32,796 nucleotides of DNA from Polaromonas sp. Lineage in GTDB: Bacteria; Pseudomonadota; Gammaproteobacteria; Burkholderiales; Burkholderiaceae_C. Of the stretch, positions 1-7,577 are shown piece after piece; position 1 is the stretch's first letter, and every line of letters starts with the position of its first letter. Below the pieces are notes generated by a model. That model did no database searches. It saw nothing but the letters and a program-made list of their open reading frames with translations, and had not been told where the DNA came from. Position numbers and translations under genes: made by a program. The stretch covers positions 1 to 32,796 of the forward strand of contig JANYED010000078.1 in assembly GCA_025363315.1 (NCBI GenBank), given 5' to 3'.

Positions 1-1
1 G

Positions 2-1126
2 TTTCGCGTCCACGAAGGCCCGACCCCTGAGAAAAAGGACATGCTGCGCAATTACCTGAAGGCCGCAGGCATTGGCATGACGATCAGCGACGACCCGACG
101 CCGGGCGAGTTTCAGCAAATCGCCCAGGCCACCAAAGACCGACCCGATGCGCAGCAAATCCACTCGATGCTGCTGCGCTCGATGCAGCAAGCCATCTACA
201 CGCCGATGAACAGCGGCCACTTTGGCTTGGCGTATGAGGCGTACACGCACTTCACCAGCCCGATTCGGCGCTACCCGGACTTGCTGGTACACCGCGTTAT
301 CAAAGCGGTACTGGGTAAAACCAAGTACCAGTTGCCAAGTTTGCCCACGCCAGGCGAGGCGGAGGCCAAGCTGTCCAAGCGTCTCGCATCAAGGGATAAA
401 TTACGAACCGACGCAAGCGTCAGTGACCCAGAACAAAAACCGAAAAAAGCCAGCGCAGACGAGCTGGCCTGGCAAGCCGCGGGCCTGCATTGCAGCGCTA
501 ACGAGCGCCGCGCTGATGAAGCCAGCCGCGACGTGGAAGCCTGGCTTAAATGTAAATACATGCGCGAGCATTTGGGTGAAGAGTTTGGCGGCGTTGTGTC
601 TGCGGCCACCACCTTTGGCATTTTTGTCACGCTGGACGCGATGTACGTTGAAGGCCTGGTACACATCACCGAGCTGGGTGGTGAGTACTTTCGCTTCGAC
701 GAAGCCAAGCAAGAGCTGCGCGGAGAGCGCACCGGCATTCGCTACGCGATCGGCACGCGGGTGCGGGTACAAGTCAGCCGGGTCGATTTGGATGGCCGCA
801 AGATTGACTTCAGGCTGGTTCATGAAGGCGAAGCGCTGCTCGCTGTAACCAGCCGAGCCATGAAAGATAAAACCGGCGGCCATACGGGCGAGCTTCCGGC
901 GCAGGAGCGGGGCGTTAACCGCGACGGCAAGGGCAACCGACGGGCGGGCGCGCCTGCAAGCCGACCCGCTCGCGGATCGGCTTCGTCGTCGTCCAGCCGG
1001 ACCGAGCGTGGCTCTGGCGGCTTGTTGCCGTCGCCGATTCAGGCGCTCAAAGCAGCGGTGAAGAAGGCGGCGGGTAAAACTTCTGCCAAAGCCGGTCGCA
1101 AGCAAGGCAAAAAGCTGCGTCGCTGA
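2..1126 (+). CDS. rnr: Ribonuclease R, 3' part (5' end outside window)
   Basis: Processive 3'-5' exoribonuclease that degrades structured RNA, acting in the cytoplasm on mRNA and on rRNA quality control. The open frame runs in from the left edge at base 2, so the gene is truncated by the window; 374 residues are visible. They include the end of the catalytic RNB domain (HFTSPIRRYPDLLVHR, bases about 250-300), the conserved ERRADEASRDVEAWLK segment, and an S1 RNA-binding domain (about bases 580-830, with the GIFV and GLVHI strands). The tail after base 850 is low-complexity and very basic, ending in a Lys/Arg-rich stretch, as is usual for RNase R. Between the RNB core and ERRADEA lies a charged linker (bases about 340-470) longer than in E. 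coli RNase R. The first in-frame ATG at 41 is internal, not the start. Confidence 0.95.
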   Translation, partial: FRVHEGPTPEKKDMLRNYLKAAGIGMTISDDPTPGEFQQIAQATKDRPDAQQIHSMLLRSMQQAIYTPMNSGHFGLAYEAYTHFTSPIRRYPDLLVHRVIKAVLGKTKYQLPSLPTPGEAEAKLSKRLASRDKLRTDASVSDPEQKPKKASADELAWQAAGLHCSANERRADEASRDVEAWLKCKYMREHLGEEFGGVVSAATTFGIFVTLDAMYVEGLVHITELGGEYFRFDEAKQELRGERTGIRYAIGTRVRVQVSRVDLDGRKIDFRLVHEGEALLAVTSRAMKDKTGGHTGELPAQERGVNRDGKGNRRAGAPASRPARGSASSSSSRTERGSGGLLPSPIQALKAAVKKAAGKTSAKAGRKQGKKLRR

Positions 1127-1150
1127 TGTTGTTTTGAAATTGGAAACTCT

Positions 1151-1717
1151 GTGTTAATTCGCGTTTTGTCCTTCCTGCTGGAAAGCTTCTTCTTCGTGCT
1201 GATAGCTGCGGCCTTGATGCGTGCCTGGATGAACTGGACGCGCGTCAACATGCATGCGCAACCTGGGATTTTTGTTATGGCCGTGACCGACTGGCTGGTC
1301 AAGCCGCTGCGCCGGCTGCTGCCCAAGGCATTGGCGCAATCCAAGATCGACTGGGCGAGTCTGCTGACAGCTTTGATATTTGCGCTGGCTTACGGATTGA
1401 TGTGGTTGGTGCTGTTCACCATGCTGCTGGGCGGGCTGGGTCTGGAAGCCCTGGTGCCTGCCATGTTTTTGTCCTTGCTCGGCTTGGCCTTCAAGCTGCT
1501 CTTGAGAGTGGCGCTGCAAACGTTGATGATTCTGGTGATCGGCTTTGCGATTTTGTCTTGGGTGCAGCCTGGCTCATCGGCTTACGCTTTGTTGGGGCGA
1601 TTGACTGAGCCGTTGCTGGCACCTTTTCGGCGCGTGATTCCGTCGGTAGGCGGCATCGATCTGTCGGCGATTGTGCTGATCATCGCCCTGCAAATCGGCT
1701 TGATGTTTTTGGCTTAA
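1151..1717 (+). CDS. YggT family integral membrane protein
   Basis: Small hydrophobic inner-membrane protein of 188 residues with two YGGT repeats, each a pair of membrane helices: residues about 1-85 (LLESFFFVLIAAALMRAWMN, then the VTDWLVKPLRRLLP loop) and about 90-188 (ILSWVQPGSSAYALLGRLTEPLLAPFRRVIP). The repeated WV/TxPLLxPxRRxxP pattern is diagnostic. The family is linked to cell-shape and osmotic functions, but its biochemical role is not settled. The start is GTG at 1151, preceded by a purine-rich GGAAA at 1142-1146. It follows rnr by 24 nt and could be co-transcribed. Its stop codon overlaps the stop of the convergent nnr gene (genes overlap 4 nt, 1714-1717). Confidence 0.9.
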   Translation: MLIRVLSFLLESFFFVLIAAALMRAWMNWTRVNMHAQPGIFVMAVTDWLVKPLRRLLPKALAQSKIDWASLLTALIFALAYGLMWLVLFTMLLGGLGLEALVPAMFLSLLGLAFKLLLRVALQTLMILVIGFAILSWVQPGSSAYALLGRLTEPLLAPFRRVIPSVGGIDLSAIVLIIALQIGLMFLA

Positions 1718-3255
1718 ATCGCCGACGCAAGCCTTGACGCTGTCAGCGCATCGCCTGGTTGTGTTTGTGCCCAATCGTCAGCAACCTGGCCATGTCTGAA
1801 CACCGCAGCGCAGGCCGCGTCAAAAGCGTTGGAACCCCTGGCTAGCGCAGCACCAGCCATGCCTGCCAGCACATCGCCTGTACCCGCCGTGGCCAGCAAA
1901 GCATTGCCGCTTGAGTTGATACAGCTGGTCTGCCCGGGTGCGGCTATCACGCTGCCTGAGCCTTTTAAAACCACCACCGCCTGAAACAGAGCGGCCAGTT
2001 GCGCAGCCGCTTTCAGGCGGTCAGACTGAACCTGTGCTGATGTGGTTTGCAACAAACGTGCTGCCTCGAGCGGGTGCGGGGTGAGCACGGTGGCATAACC
2101 CTGTTCGGCGCGCGCGGCCCGTGCTTGGAGCAGCGTTTGCAGTGATGCGTCGTTGGCAATCGCGTTGAGCGCATCGGCATCTAGCACCAGCCGTGTTGCT
2201 GTGGAAAGCACTTTGGGCAAAACCGCCTTGATAGCCTGACCGCCACCGCAGCCGCACACCACCGTTTGGGTCCGCAAGTCGAGTGCCTCTGGGCTGCGAA
2301 ACATCAGCTCCGGCTGGCGGGTGTCAACGGCCAAACGACTTTCACCCAGCAAAGCCACAAACACACGGCCAGCACCCGCATGCAGCGCCGCGCTGGCCGC
2401 GAGCAACGCGGCGCCTGCCATGTGGCTGCTGGGCGTGGATTCGCCACCCAGGATGGCGACATCGCCAAAGCTGCCTTTGTGGCTGCTGTTCAGGCGATGC
2501 GGCAGAGCCACCCGGTCTGCGCCCAACAGCCAGGCGCTGGGCGGCTCGGCTGACACGTCAACTTTCAAGTCATCAAACCACACTTCGCCCGCGCTGTCAC
2601 GGCCTTCAAAGGTGAATAAACCGGGTTTCAAGGTCAATAGTGAGAGCGTAAATCGTGCGCCAGACCAGTGGATACGGGCGCTAGCAGCTCCTGAATATAT
2701 AGCAGATGATGCACTGGTGTCAGCGTTCAGCCCGCTGGGCAGGTCTATGGCCAGGCAGGGTGCTGTGCTTTGCGCCATGGCTTGTAGCCACAGCAGCATG
2801 CGGGAAGTAGCGTCCCGCGCCGGGTCTGGCGCCCCGCCTGGCGCCCCGCCTGGCGCACCGCCTATACCCAAGAGCGCGTCGATGCAAAAGTCAAAATCGG
2901 GCGGCGGCTCGTCGGCAATTGTTATACCGGCAGCCTGAACTTGCTGGCGTGCAGCTTCGGCATCGGGCGGCAAGCCGTTTTTACCCGCGCCTGTCCATGT
3001 CACCACGACATCTTTGCCCCATCGGTGCAAATGCAGGGCTGCTTCAAAACCATCACCACCGTTGTTGCCTGGCCCGCAGGCCACCCAGATGCATTGGGCA
3101 TGTGGGGCAAGCGCCATGGCCAAGCGAGCCACCGCTTGGCCCGCACGCTGCATCAGTGTGTGGGGCGCAAGGCCGCTGGAGGCACGCCGTTCAATACGGC
3201 GGGTGGCTGCCACATTAAACAGGGGCTGGCTGTGTGCAGTGCTGATTTTTTGCAT
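1714..3255 (-). CDS. nnr: Bifunctional NAD(P)H-hydrate repair enzyme (epimerase and ADP/ATP-dependent dehydratase)
   Basis: Repairs damaged NADHX/NADPHX. The N-terminal YjeF_N half (residues about 1-225) epimerises the hydrate, with the GPGNNGGDG signature and LPSGLNADT. The C-terminal ribokinase-like half (about 235-513) dehydrates the S-form, with ILGG near its start and AGTGDVLAGMAGAAL near its end. ATG at 3255 is preferred; the frame extends to a TTG at 3270 but without a better ribosome site. Two oddities sit in the N-terminal half: a GGAP x3 tandem (2827-2862) and an antisense copy of the dispersed 50-bp repeat (2650-2703). The latter lies between SGLNADT and the LLTLKPG strand and appears to lengthen that loop by about ten residues. 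It lies 32 nt downstream of the BON/LysM gene and probably shares its transcript. Function confident; effect of the insertions unknown. Confidence 0.93.
   Translation of the reverse strand: MQKISTAHSQPLFNVAATRRIERRASSGLAPHTLMQRAGQAVARLAMALAPHAQCIWVACGPGNNGGDGFEAALHLHRWGKDVVVTWTGAGKNGLPPDAEAARQQVQAAGITIADEPPPDFDFCIDALLGIGGAPGGAPGGAPDPARDATSRMLLWLQAMAQSTAPCLAIDLPSGLNADTSASSAIYSGAASARIHWSGARFTLSLLTLKPGLFTFEGRDSAGEVWFDDLKVDVSAEPPSAWLLGADRVALPHRLNSSHKGSFGDVAILGGESTPSSHMAGAALLAASAALHAGAGRVFVALLGESRLAVDTRQPELMFRSPEALDLRTQTVVCGCGGGQAIKAVLPKVLSTATRLVLDADALNAIANDASLQTLLQARAARAEQGYATVLTPHPLEAARLLQTTSAQVQSDRLKAAAQLAALFQAVVVLKGSGSVIAAPGQTSCINSSGNALLATAGTGDVLAGMAGAALARGSNAFDAACAAVFRHGQVADDWAQTQPGDALTASRLASAI
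2650..2703 (+). repeat. Dispersed ~50-bp repeat, copy A, inside nnr (antisense to it)
   Basis: Aligns without gaps over 54 bp to the intergenic copy at 5268-5321: both start AAATCGTGC, share GATACGGGCG-x-x-AGCAGCTCCTGA, and end TATAG. The core here has one change (GCTAGCAGCT for GCGAGCAGCT). nnr is transcribed from the other strand, so the protein reads the reverse complement in an open frame containing SGAASARIHWSGAR. It is the only antisense coding copy in the window. Confidence 0.85.
2827..2862 (-). repeat. Three 12-bp tandem units encoding GGAP x3 in nnr
   Basis: Three consecutive units of TGGCGCCCCGCC (the third with A for C at one position) encode GGAPGGAPGGAP in Nnr, straight after LLGI. 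Unit length is a multiple of three, so copy number can change without a frameshift. A related APG-x-APG segment occurs in the amidase gene at about 6505-6542. Confidence 0.85.
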
Positions 3256-3265
3256 CACAGCCCGC

Positions 3266-3293
3266 TTCAAGATTCAAGATTCAAGATTTAAGA
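3266..3293. repeat. 7-bp tandem repeat (TTCAAGA x3 plus one degenerate unit)
   Basis: Units at 3266-3272, 3273-3279 and 3280-3286 are identical; the fourth, 3287-3293, has TTTAAGA. The array fills most of the 32-nt gap between the stop of the BON/LysM gene (3288) and the nnr ATG (3255), overlapping that stop codon. Seven is not a multiple of three, so copy-number change would alter the spacing and frame upstream of nnr. Confidence 0.85.
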
Positions 3294-3791
3294 GTCTGCC
3301 GGAATGCGCAGCACCTGGCCTGGGTAAATCTTGTCCGGGTGTGTCAGCATGGGTTTGTTGGCTTCAAAGATCTGCGGATATTTGTTGGGCGTGCCGTAAA
3401 ACTCTTTGCTGATTTTGGACAGGTTGTCGCCACTTACCACAACGTACATCTGCGACTCTGGCTCTTCGCTAGAGACGGTCATCATGTCGTTAACCGACGC
3501 CACAGAGGCGACGTTGCCGCAGCACAGCAGCACTTTTTCTTTGGTTTCCTGATCGGGCGCTACGCCTGCTACCGTTACCGCACCGCTCGTGGCGTCAAAC
3601 GTCACGTCAAGTGCCTCGACATCCAGGTTCATCGTGCCGATGTAGGTGGCAATAGCGTCGCCCGCAGCTTTGCTCATCGCATCGACATTTTCCTGCGTCG
3701 GCGCGGCGGCTACGGCTGCCTGCGCAGCATGCGCCTCGCCGTGGCCGAAAAGCTTTTCACCGGCTTCCTTGATAAAACTGAACATGCCCAT
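3288..3791 (-). CDS. kbp: BON and LysM domain protein (YgaU/Kbp family)
   Basis: 167 residues from ATG 3791. An N-terminal helix (MGMFSFIKEAGEKLFG) resembles the start of E. coli YgaU/Kbp. A BON domain follows (about residues 45-100, LDVEALDVTFDATSGAVTVAGV region). A C-terminal LysM domain ends the protein (about 115-165, YVVVSGDNLSKISKEFYG ... IFEANKPML ... PGQVLRIP). The E. coli homologue is a soluble potassium-binding protein of 149 residues; a peptidoglycan role is also annotated for relatives. I prefer 3791 over an ATG at 3827 because GGAA lies about 7 nt upstream of it and the protein then starts like its homologue. No signal peptide is seen. It lies upstream of nnr on the same strand. 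Confidence 0.85.
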   Translation of the reverse strand: MGMFSFIKEAGEKLFGHGEAHAAQAAVAAAPTQENVDAMSKAAGDAIATYIGTMNLDVEALDVTFDATSGAVTVAGVAPDQETKEKVLLCCGNVASVASVNDMMTVSSEEPESQMYVVVSGDNLSKISKEFYGTPNKYPQIFEANKPMLTHPDKIYPGQVLRIPADS

Positions 3792-3928
3792 GATGGTTCC
3801 AATCACATTTTGTTGCCCAAGCGACATTGCCGAGCTGGCCTGACTTTAACTGGGAGCGATGACATTCAAGCCAAGGCTTGCAACACTTTGTGAATTACTT
3901 CCGGATGTTGCGGCCACTGCCTGCAGAT

Positions 3929-5200
3929 TTAGGTCAGGCGCTCGATGCCCAAGCCTTCCATGGCAATGTCTGCAGTCTTGCCCGCCATCGCGTCAGCCAG
4001 CGTGCGGGCGCTGCCGCAACTCAATGCCCAGCCGCTGGAGCCGTGGCCTAAATTGAGCCACAGCCCCGGTATGCCACTGTAGCCAATGATCGGTGGGCCG
4101 TCCGGCAACATCGGGCGTGCGCCTTTCCAGGCCTGGATGCTGGCGCCCGTGTTGGCGTTTGAACTGTTGTGTTTGGCCGCACCCGGAAACCAGTCGTGCA
4201 GCACTTTGTACAGCGTTTGAATCGACGAGGCGCGGTGCCTGGCGAGCGATCCCCCGATCTCGGCACTGCCTGCCACCCGTACCCGGTTGCCCATGCGGGA
4301 AATAGCGACTTTGTAGCGTTCGTCCATCAAGGCGCTGCGCGGTGCGTTGAGCGGCTCGCGTATGGGCGCGCTGATGGAATAGCCATACACCGCCGCCATC
4401 GGGATGTGCAAGCCCAGCGGTTTTAAAAGTGCGCTTGAGGCCAAGCCAGCGCACATGACAACCTGGTCAAACCGCCGTGGCGTGCTTTCACCCGCTATTA
4501 ATACACTAGCTGCTCGCGCCCGTTCCAATTGGGCTACAGCCGTATTGAATTCAAATTTAACGCCTATGTCACGCGCCTCGTCCTTGAGCAGCAGCGCAAA
4601 CTGGCGGCAATTGGCCACTTCATCGTCAGGCAGGTGAATGCCGCCTAAAAATTCGGTGTCCGGGTTGATGGCGGGCTCGATTTTGCGCACGCCTTGGGCA
4701 TTGAGTTCGGTAAAAGCCACGCCCGCATCACGCAGCACCTGCAGGCCCGGTTGCATCAAGGCGCTGTCTTTTTCGCTGCGCAGCAGCACGGTGTAGCCAT
4801 CGCTGCGGTCGTAGTCCAGCTGCAGCTCAGCCGTCAGGTGGTGCAGGCGCGCGCGGCTGTAGAAGGCCAGGCGTTGCAATCTGGCGCGGTTGGCAAGGTA
4901 AGTCTCCAGCTTGCAGGCGCGCCACCATTTCCACATCCAGGCCAAATCGCTACCCGACAGCGGCAAACTGAGCTTGACAGCCGCATGGCGGCTGAGCAGG
5001 TTGCCAAAGACCTTGCGCGGCATGCCGGGTGCAGCCCACGGCGTGACCGAGCCGGGCGCAACAACGCCGGCGTTGGCAAAGCTGGTTTCTTCAGCAGCGG
5101 CGCTACGGCGTTCAAACACCGTGACATCATGGCCGTCCACAGCCAGCTCGTAAGCGGTGGTGATTCCGATGATGCCCGCGCCAATGACGGCGATCTTCAT
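3929..5200 (-). CDS. dadA: D-amino acid dehydrogenase small subunit-like FAD oxidoreductase
   Basis: FAD-dependent oxidative deamination of D-amino acids to 2-oxo acids and ammonia, passing electrons to the membrane quinone pool. 423 residues, close to the usual 416-434. The N-terminus has the dinucleotide-binding GAGIIGITTAYELA, then FERR, then ETSFANAGVVAPGSVTPWAAPGMP, which is typical of DadA. The C-terminus carries GARPMLPDGPPIIGYS and LNLGHGSSGWALSCGSA, the FAD-binding end of the DAO fold. A copy of the dispersed 50-bp repeat (4494-4546) encodes TAVAQLERARAASVLIAGE, just before the FDQVVMCAG strand. Length agrees with the family, so the repeat has replaced rather than lengthened sequence, or the native segment resembles it. 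A 141-nt gap with another repeat copy separates it from the amidase gene upstream. Exact D-amino-acid range cannot be read from sequence. Confidence 0.9.
   Translation of the reverse strand: MKIAVIGAGIIGITTAYELAVDGHDVTVFERRSAAAEETSFANAGVVAPGSVTPWAAPGMPRKVFGNLLSRHAAVKLSLPLSGSDLAWMWKWWRACKLETYLANRARLQRLAFYSRARLHHLTAELQLDYDRSDGYTVLLRSEKDSALMQPGLQVLRDAGVAFTELNAQGVRKIEPAINPDTEFLGGIHLPDDEVANCRQFALLLKDEARDIGVKFEFNTAVAQLERARAASVLIAGESTPRRFDQVVMCAGLASSALLKPLGLHIPMAAVYGYSISAPIREPLNAPRSALMDERYKVAISRMGNRVRVAGSAEIGGSLARHRASSIQTLYKVLHDWFPGAAKHNSSNANTGASIQAWKGARPMLPDGPPIIGYSGIPGLWLNLGHGSSGWALSCGSARTLADAMAGKTADIAMEGLGIERLT
4494..4546 (-). repeat. Dispersed ~50-bp repeat, copy C, inside dadA-like gene (sense)
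   Basis: On the minus strand the copy reads GGCTGTAGCCCAA, six variable bases, then CGGGCGCGAGCAGCT and an AT-rich end. It is in frame in the dadA-like protein as AVAQLERARAAS. The other two frames of this strand contain TAG within the element. Confidence 0.88.
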
Positions 5201-5267
5201 ATCGGATTTTGAGCGCTAAACGTGTTGCAAAAGGCTGAAGTCATTGTTTTCAAGGGTTTGAGGTAGT

Positions 5268-5321
5268 AAATCGTGCTCTAGCCCAACAGATACGGGCGCG
5301 AGCAGCTCCTGATTTTATAGT
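5268..5321 (+). repeat. Dispersed ~50-bp repeat, copy B, intergenic
   Basis: Lies in the 142-nt gap between the amidase and the dadA-like gene, antisense to both. It contains CTAGCCCAACAGATACGGGC and GCGAGCAGCTCC and ends TTTATAGT. The equivalent reading frame is open (ALAQQIRARAAPDFIV) although no gene uses it. No other structure was recognised in this gap apart from two ATGAAGCTT units (minus strand) around the amidase stop codon. Confidence 0.9.
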
Positions 5322-5342
5322 GGTCACCTCATCTAAGCTTCA

Positions 5343-6626
5343 TCAAAGCTTCATCGAGGCTTCGACTTTCAAGGCGGCATCCAGAACCATGTCGTCGTGC
5401 AGCGCAGCGTGCCACAGCATCAGGCCAACTGGTAATTCATCAGGGGTGTGACAGGGCAAAGAAATGGCGCAGCCGTCGAGCATGTTAACCACCGACGTAT
5501 TGCGCAGCATCAGCGCGTTAACCCTGAAAAATTCTGTGTCGTTGTCAATCACGCTAGCGATTGGCGGAGCGACGATGGGGACTGTAGGCGACAGCACCGC
5601 GTCAAACCCCTGCAAGCGGGCTTCTGTCCGGTGTATCCACTCTGCCCGAGCTGCCAACAAGTCAATGTACTCAAAAGCTGCCATGCTGGCCCCACGCATG
5701 ATGCGCAGCGCCACACGCGGGTCGTAGTCGGCCTGATCGGTGCTGATCAGCTTTCGGTGCCAGGCGTAGCTCTCAGCGGCCGACAAACCCCCGCTGCTGT
5801 TGATGCCTGCGAGTTCGTTGAGCTCGCCCAGATCGATTTCTTCGATGCGCGCTCCCGCGGACCGCAGCAGCGTGAGGGTGCGCTCAAAAGCCGCCGCTAC
5901 GGTGCTGTCCAGGCCGTCCTGCATCAGCGTGCGCGCCACTGCAAAGCGGCCTTTTGAAAGCGGCTTGCCGGGCAGCCTGACGCTGCGAGCTGACAAAATC
6001 TCGTGCACAGTCAGCGCATCGCCCACGGTTCGGGTCACGGCGCAAACTGTGTCAAGGCTGGTTGACAGCGGCAGGGTACCCGCAGTGGGCACCAGTCGCG
6101 CCGTACTTTTAAAGCCGACAATGCCGCACAAAGCTGCCGGAATGCGAATCGAGCCGCCCGTGTCAGAACCCAGCCCCACATGTGCCGCCCCTGACGCAAC
6201 CGACACCGCCGCGCCTGACGACGAGCCGCCGGGGATGCGATCAATTCGTGAATCGGCCGGGTTGACGGGCGTGCCGTAATGCGGGTTGATACCCACGCCT
6301 GAAAAGGCGAATTCCACCATGTTGGTGCGCCCGGCAATGGTTGCACCAGCGGCCCGCAAACGTGCCACGGCCGGGCCGTCTGCTGACGCCAAAGGCGCAT
6401 GAGCCAGCACTTTTGAGCCCGCTTTTGTCACTTGGCCCGCAACATCAAACAGGTCTTTGATCGAAATTTGCATACCCGCCAGTCGTCCGTTCGCGTCTGA
6501 GGGCGGCTCGCCTGGCGCATCACCAGGCGCGTAGCCGGGCATATAAACGTGCCGGCAGACGCGGCTCTGCGAAATCACGTTTGGGCCGAGGACTTTGGTA
6601 GGCGATATCGTCAAATTTGGAGTCAC
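5343..6626 (-). CDS. Amidase signature family protein (GatA-like)
   Basis: Hydrolase of the amidase signature family, which cleaves amide bonds through a Ser-cisSer-Lys triad. The triad is visible: Lys in ISIKDLFD, cis-Ser in GGSSSGAAVS, and nucleophile Ser in GSDTGGSIRIPA. 427 residues, a little shorter than GatA; no gatB or gatC lies nearby, so a stand-alone amidase of unknown substrate is likelier than the tRNA amidotransferase subunit. The call uses GTG at 6626; the usual N-terminal helix preceding the catalytic core is short and is replaced by a Pro/Gly-rich segment (PGYAPGDAPGEPP). The start therefore deserves caution, and an ATG for MPGYAPG is an alternative. It is divergent from rpsB, sharing the 179-nt gap. 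Confidence 0.85.
   Translation of the reverse strand: MTPNLTISPTKVLGPNVISQSRVCRHVYMPGYAPGDAPGEPPSDANGRLAGMQISIKDLFDVAGQVTKAGSKVLAHAPLASADGPAVARLRAAGATIAGRTNMVEFAFSGVGINPHYGTPVNPADSRIDRIPGGSSSGAAVSVASGAAHVGLGSDTGGSIRIPAALCGIVGFKSTARLVPTAGTLPLSTSLDTVCAVTRTVGDALTVHEILSARSVRLPGKPLSKGRFAVARTLMQDGLDSTVAAAFERTLTLLRSAGARIEEIDLGELNELAGINSSGGLSAAESYAWHRKLISTDQADYDPRVALRIMRGASMAAFEYIDLLAARAEWIHRTEARLQGFDAVLSPTVPIVAPPIASVIDNDTEFFRVNALMLRNTSVVNMLDGCAISLPCHTPDELPVGLMLWHAALHDDMVLDAALKVEASMKL
6505..6542 (-). repeat. GCGCCAGGCG-type low-complexity segment in the amidase gene
   Basis: On the minus strand the gene reads APGDAPGEPP from two GCGCC-(A/T)GG units. CGCCTGG at 6510-6516 and CCAGGCG at 6524-6530 form a 7-bp inverted repeat with a 7-nt loop. 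The same GCGCCAGGCG string makes the GGAP tandem in nnr 3.7 kb away. Confidence 0.6.
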
Positions 6627-6636
6627 GGGTACAGCG

Positions 6637-6664
6637 CTTTGAGGGTGCTTTGGGGTGCTATAAT
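6637..6664 (+). promoter_or_regulatory. Putative sigma-70 promoter for rpsB-tsf
   Basis: A perfect TATAAT lies at 6659-6664, with a weak -35-like CTTTGA at 6637-6642 (16-nt spacer). Transcription would start near 6671, giving a leader of about 135 nt before rpsB. The -10 match is strong; the -35 is not, so expression may depend on an upstream element not visible here. Confidence 0.6.
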
Positions 6665-6672
6665 TGAGCGGC

Positions 6673-6713
6673 TTTGCAAGTAGCGAACGGCTCAGTTATT
6701 CGTTACTTTGCAA
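6673..6713 (+). promoter_or_regulatory. Long hairpin at the 5' end of the rpsB leader
   Basis: The arms at 6674-6687 (TTGCAAGTAGCGAA) and 6699-6713 (TTCGTTACTTTGCAA) pair over 14 bp with one bulged base and one G-U pair, closing an 11-nt loop. It begins within a few bases of the predicted transcription start. rpsB is autoregulated by S2 through its leader in other proteobacteria, so this is a candidate S2-responsive or mRNA-stabilising structure; the assignment is inference. Confidence 0.55.
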
Positions 6714-6805
6714 GGCAAATCGCAAATCAGCCATTCAAGGTGTCGCCGGGAAATCAGTTCTGGCCATAAGCGCTGATTTTAGACACAACCTTTGGAGTAT
6801 TTACT

Positions 6806-7552
6806 ATGTCAACTACCATGCGCGAAATGCTGGAAGCCGGTGTCCACTTTGGCCACCAAACCCGATTCTGGGACCCAAAAATGGCGCCGTACATTTTTGG
6901 CCACCGCAATCGTATCCACATCATCAACCTGGAAAAATCGCTGCCGATGTACAACGACGCGATGAAATTCGCGAAGCAGTTGTCGGCCAACCGCGGCACC
7001 ATTTTGATGGTAGGCACCAAGCGCCAGGCGCGTGAAACCGTTGCCATGGAAGCCAAGCGTGCAGGCGTGCCATTTGTTGACCAGCGCTGGCTGGGCGGCA
7101 TGTTGACGAACTTCAAAACTGTCAAAACGTCCATCAAACGTCTGAAGGAAATGAAGGCCCAGCAAGAAGCGGGTCTGGACACCATCAGCAAAAAAGAACA
7201 GCTCACCTTCAAGCGTGAAATCGAAAAGCTGGAAAAAGACATTGGCGGCATTCAGGACATGGCGGCGCTGCCAGATGCTATTTTCGTGATTGACGTGGGT
7301 TTCCACAAAATCGCAATTCTGGAAGCCAAAAAACTGGGTATTCCTTTGATTGGTGTGGTGGACTCCAACCATTCACCGATTGGCATCGATTACGTGATTC
7401 CAGGCAACGATGACTCCTCAAAAGCTGTTGCACTGTACGCACGCGGCATCGCAGACGCCATCATTGAAGGCCGTGCCAGTGCGGCGCAAGAAGTTGTCAA
7501 AATGGTTCAGCCCGAGAGCTCAGACGAATTTGTTGAAGTCGCCGCCGCTTAA
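6806..7552 (+). CDS. rpsB: 30S ribosomal protein S2
   Basis: Component of the small ribosomal subunit, needed for S1 binding and initiation. 248 residues, normal length. It starts [26 protein letters not shown], and contains [40 protein letters not shown] and [21 protein letters not shown], all hallmark S2 segments. The start ATG at 6806 has GGAG about 8 nt upstream. It heads the long rightward gene run and is followed by an intrinsic-terminator-like hairpin before tsf, the arrangement known from other proteobacteria. Confidence 0.98.
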   Translation: MSTTMREMLEAGVHFGHQTRFWDPKMAPYIFGHRNRIHIINLEKSLPMYNDAMKFAKQLSANRGTILMVGTKRQARETVAMEAKRAGVPFVDQRWLGGMLTNFKTVKTSIKRLKEMKAQQEAGLDTISKKEQLTFKREIEKLEKDIGGIQDMAALPDAIFVIDVGFHKIAILEAKKLGIPLIGVVDSNHSPIGIDYVIPGNDDSSKAVALYARGIADAIIEGRASAAQEVVKMVQPESSDEFVEVAAA

Positions 7553-7577
7553 GTCAAGCGCACATTGCGTTTTACGC

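Noticed and set aside
409..421. GACGC-AA-GCGTC palindrome in the rnr linker.
   Set aside because: Very short, within coding sequence and a single occurrence.
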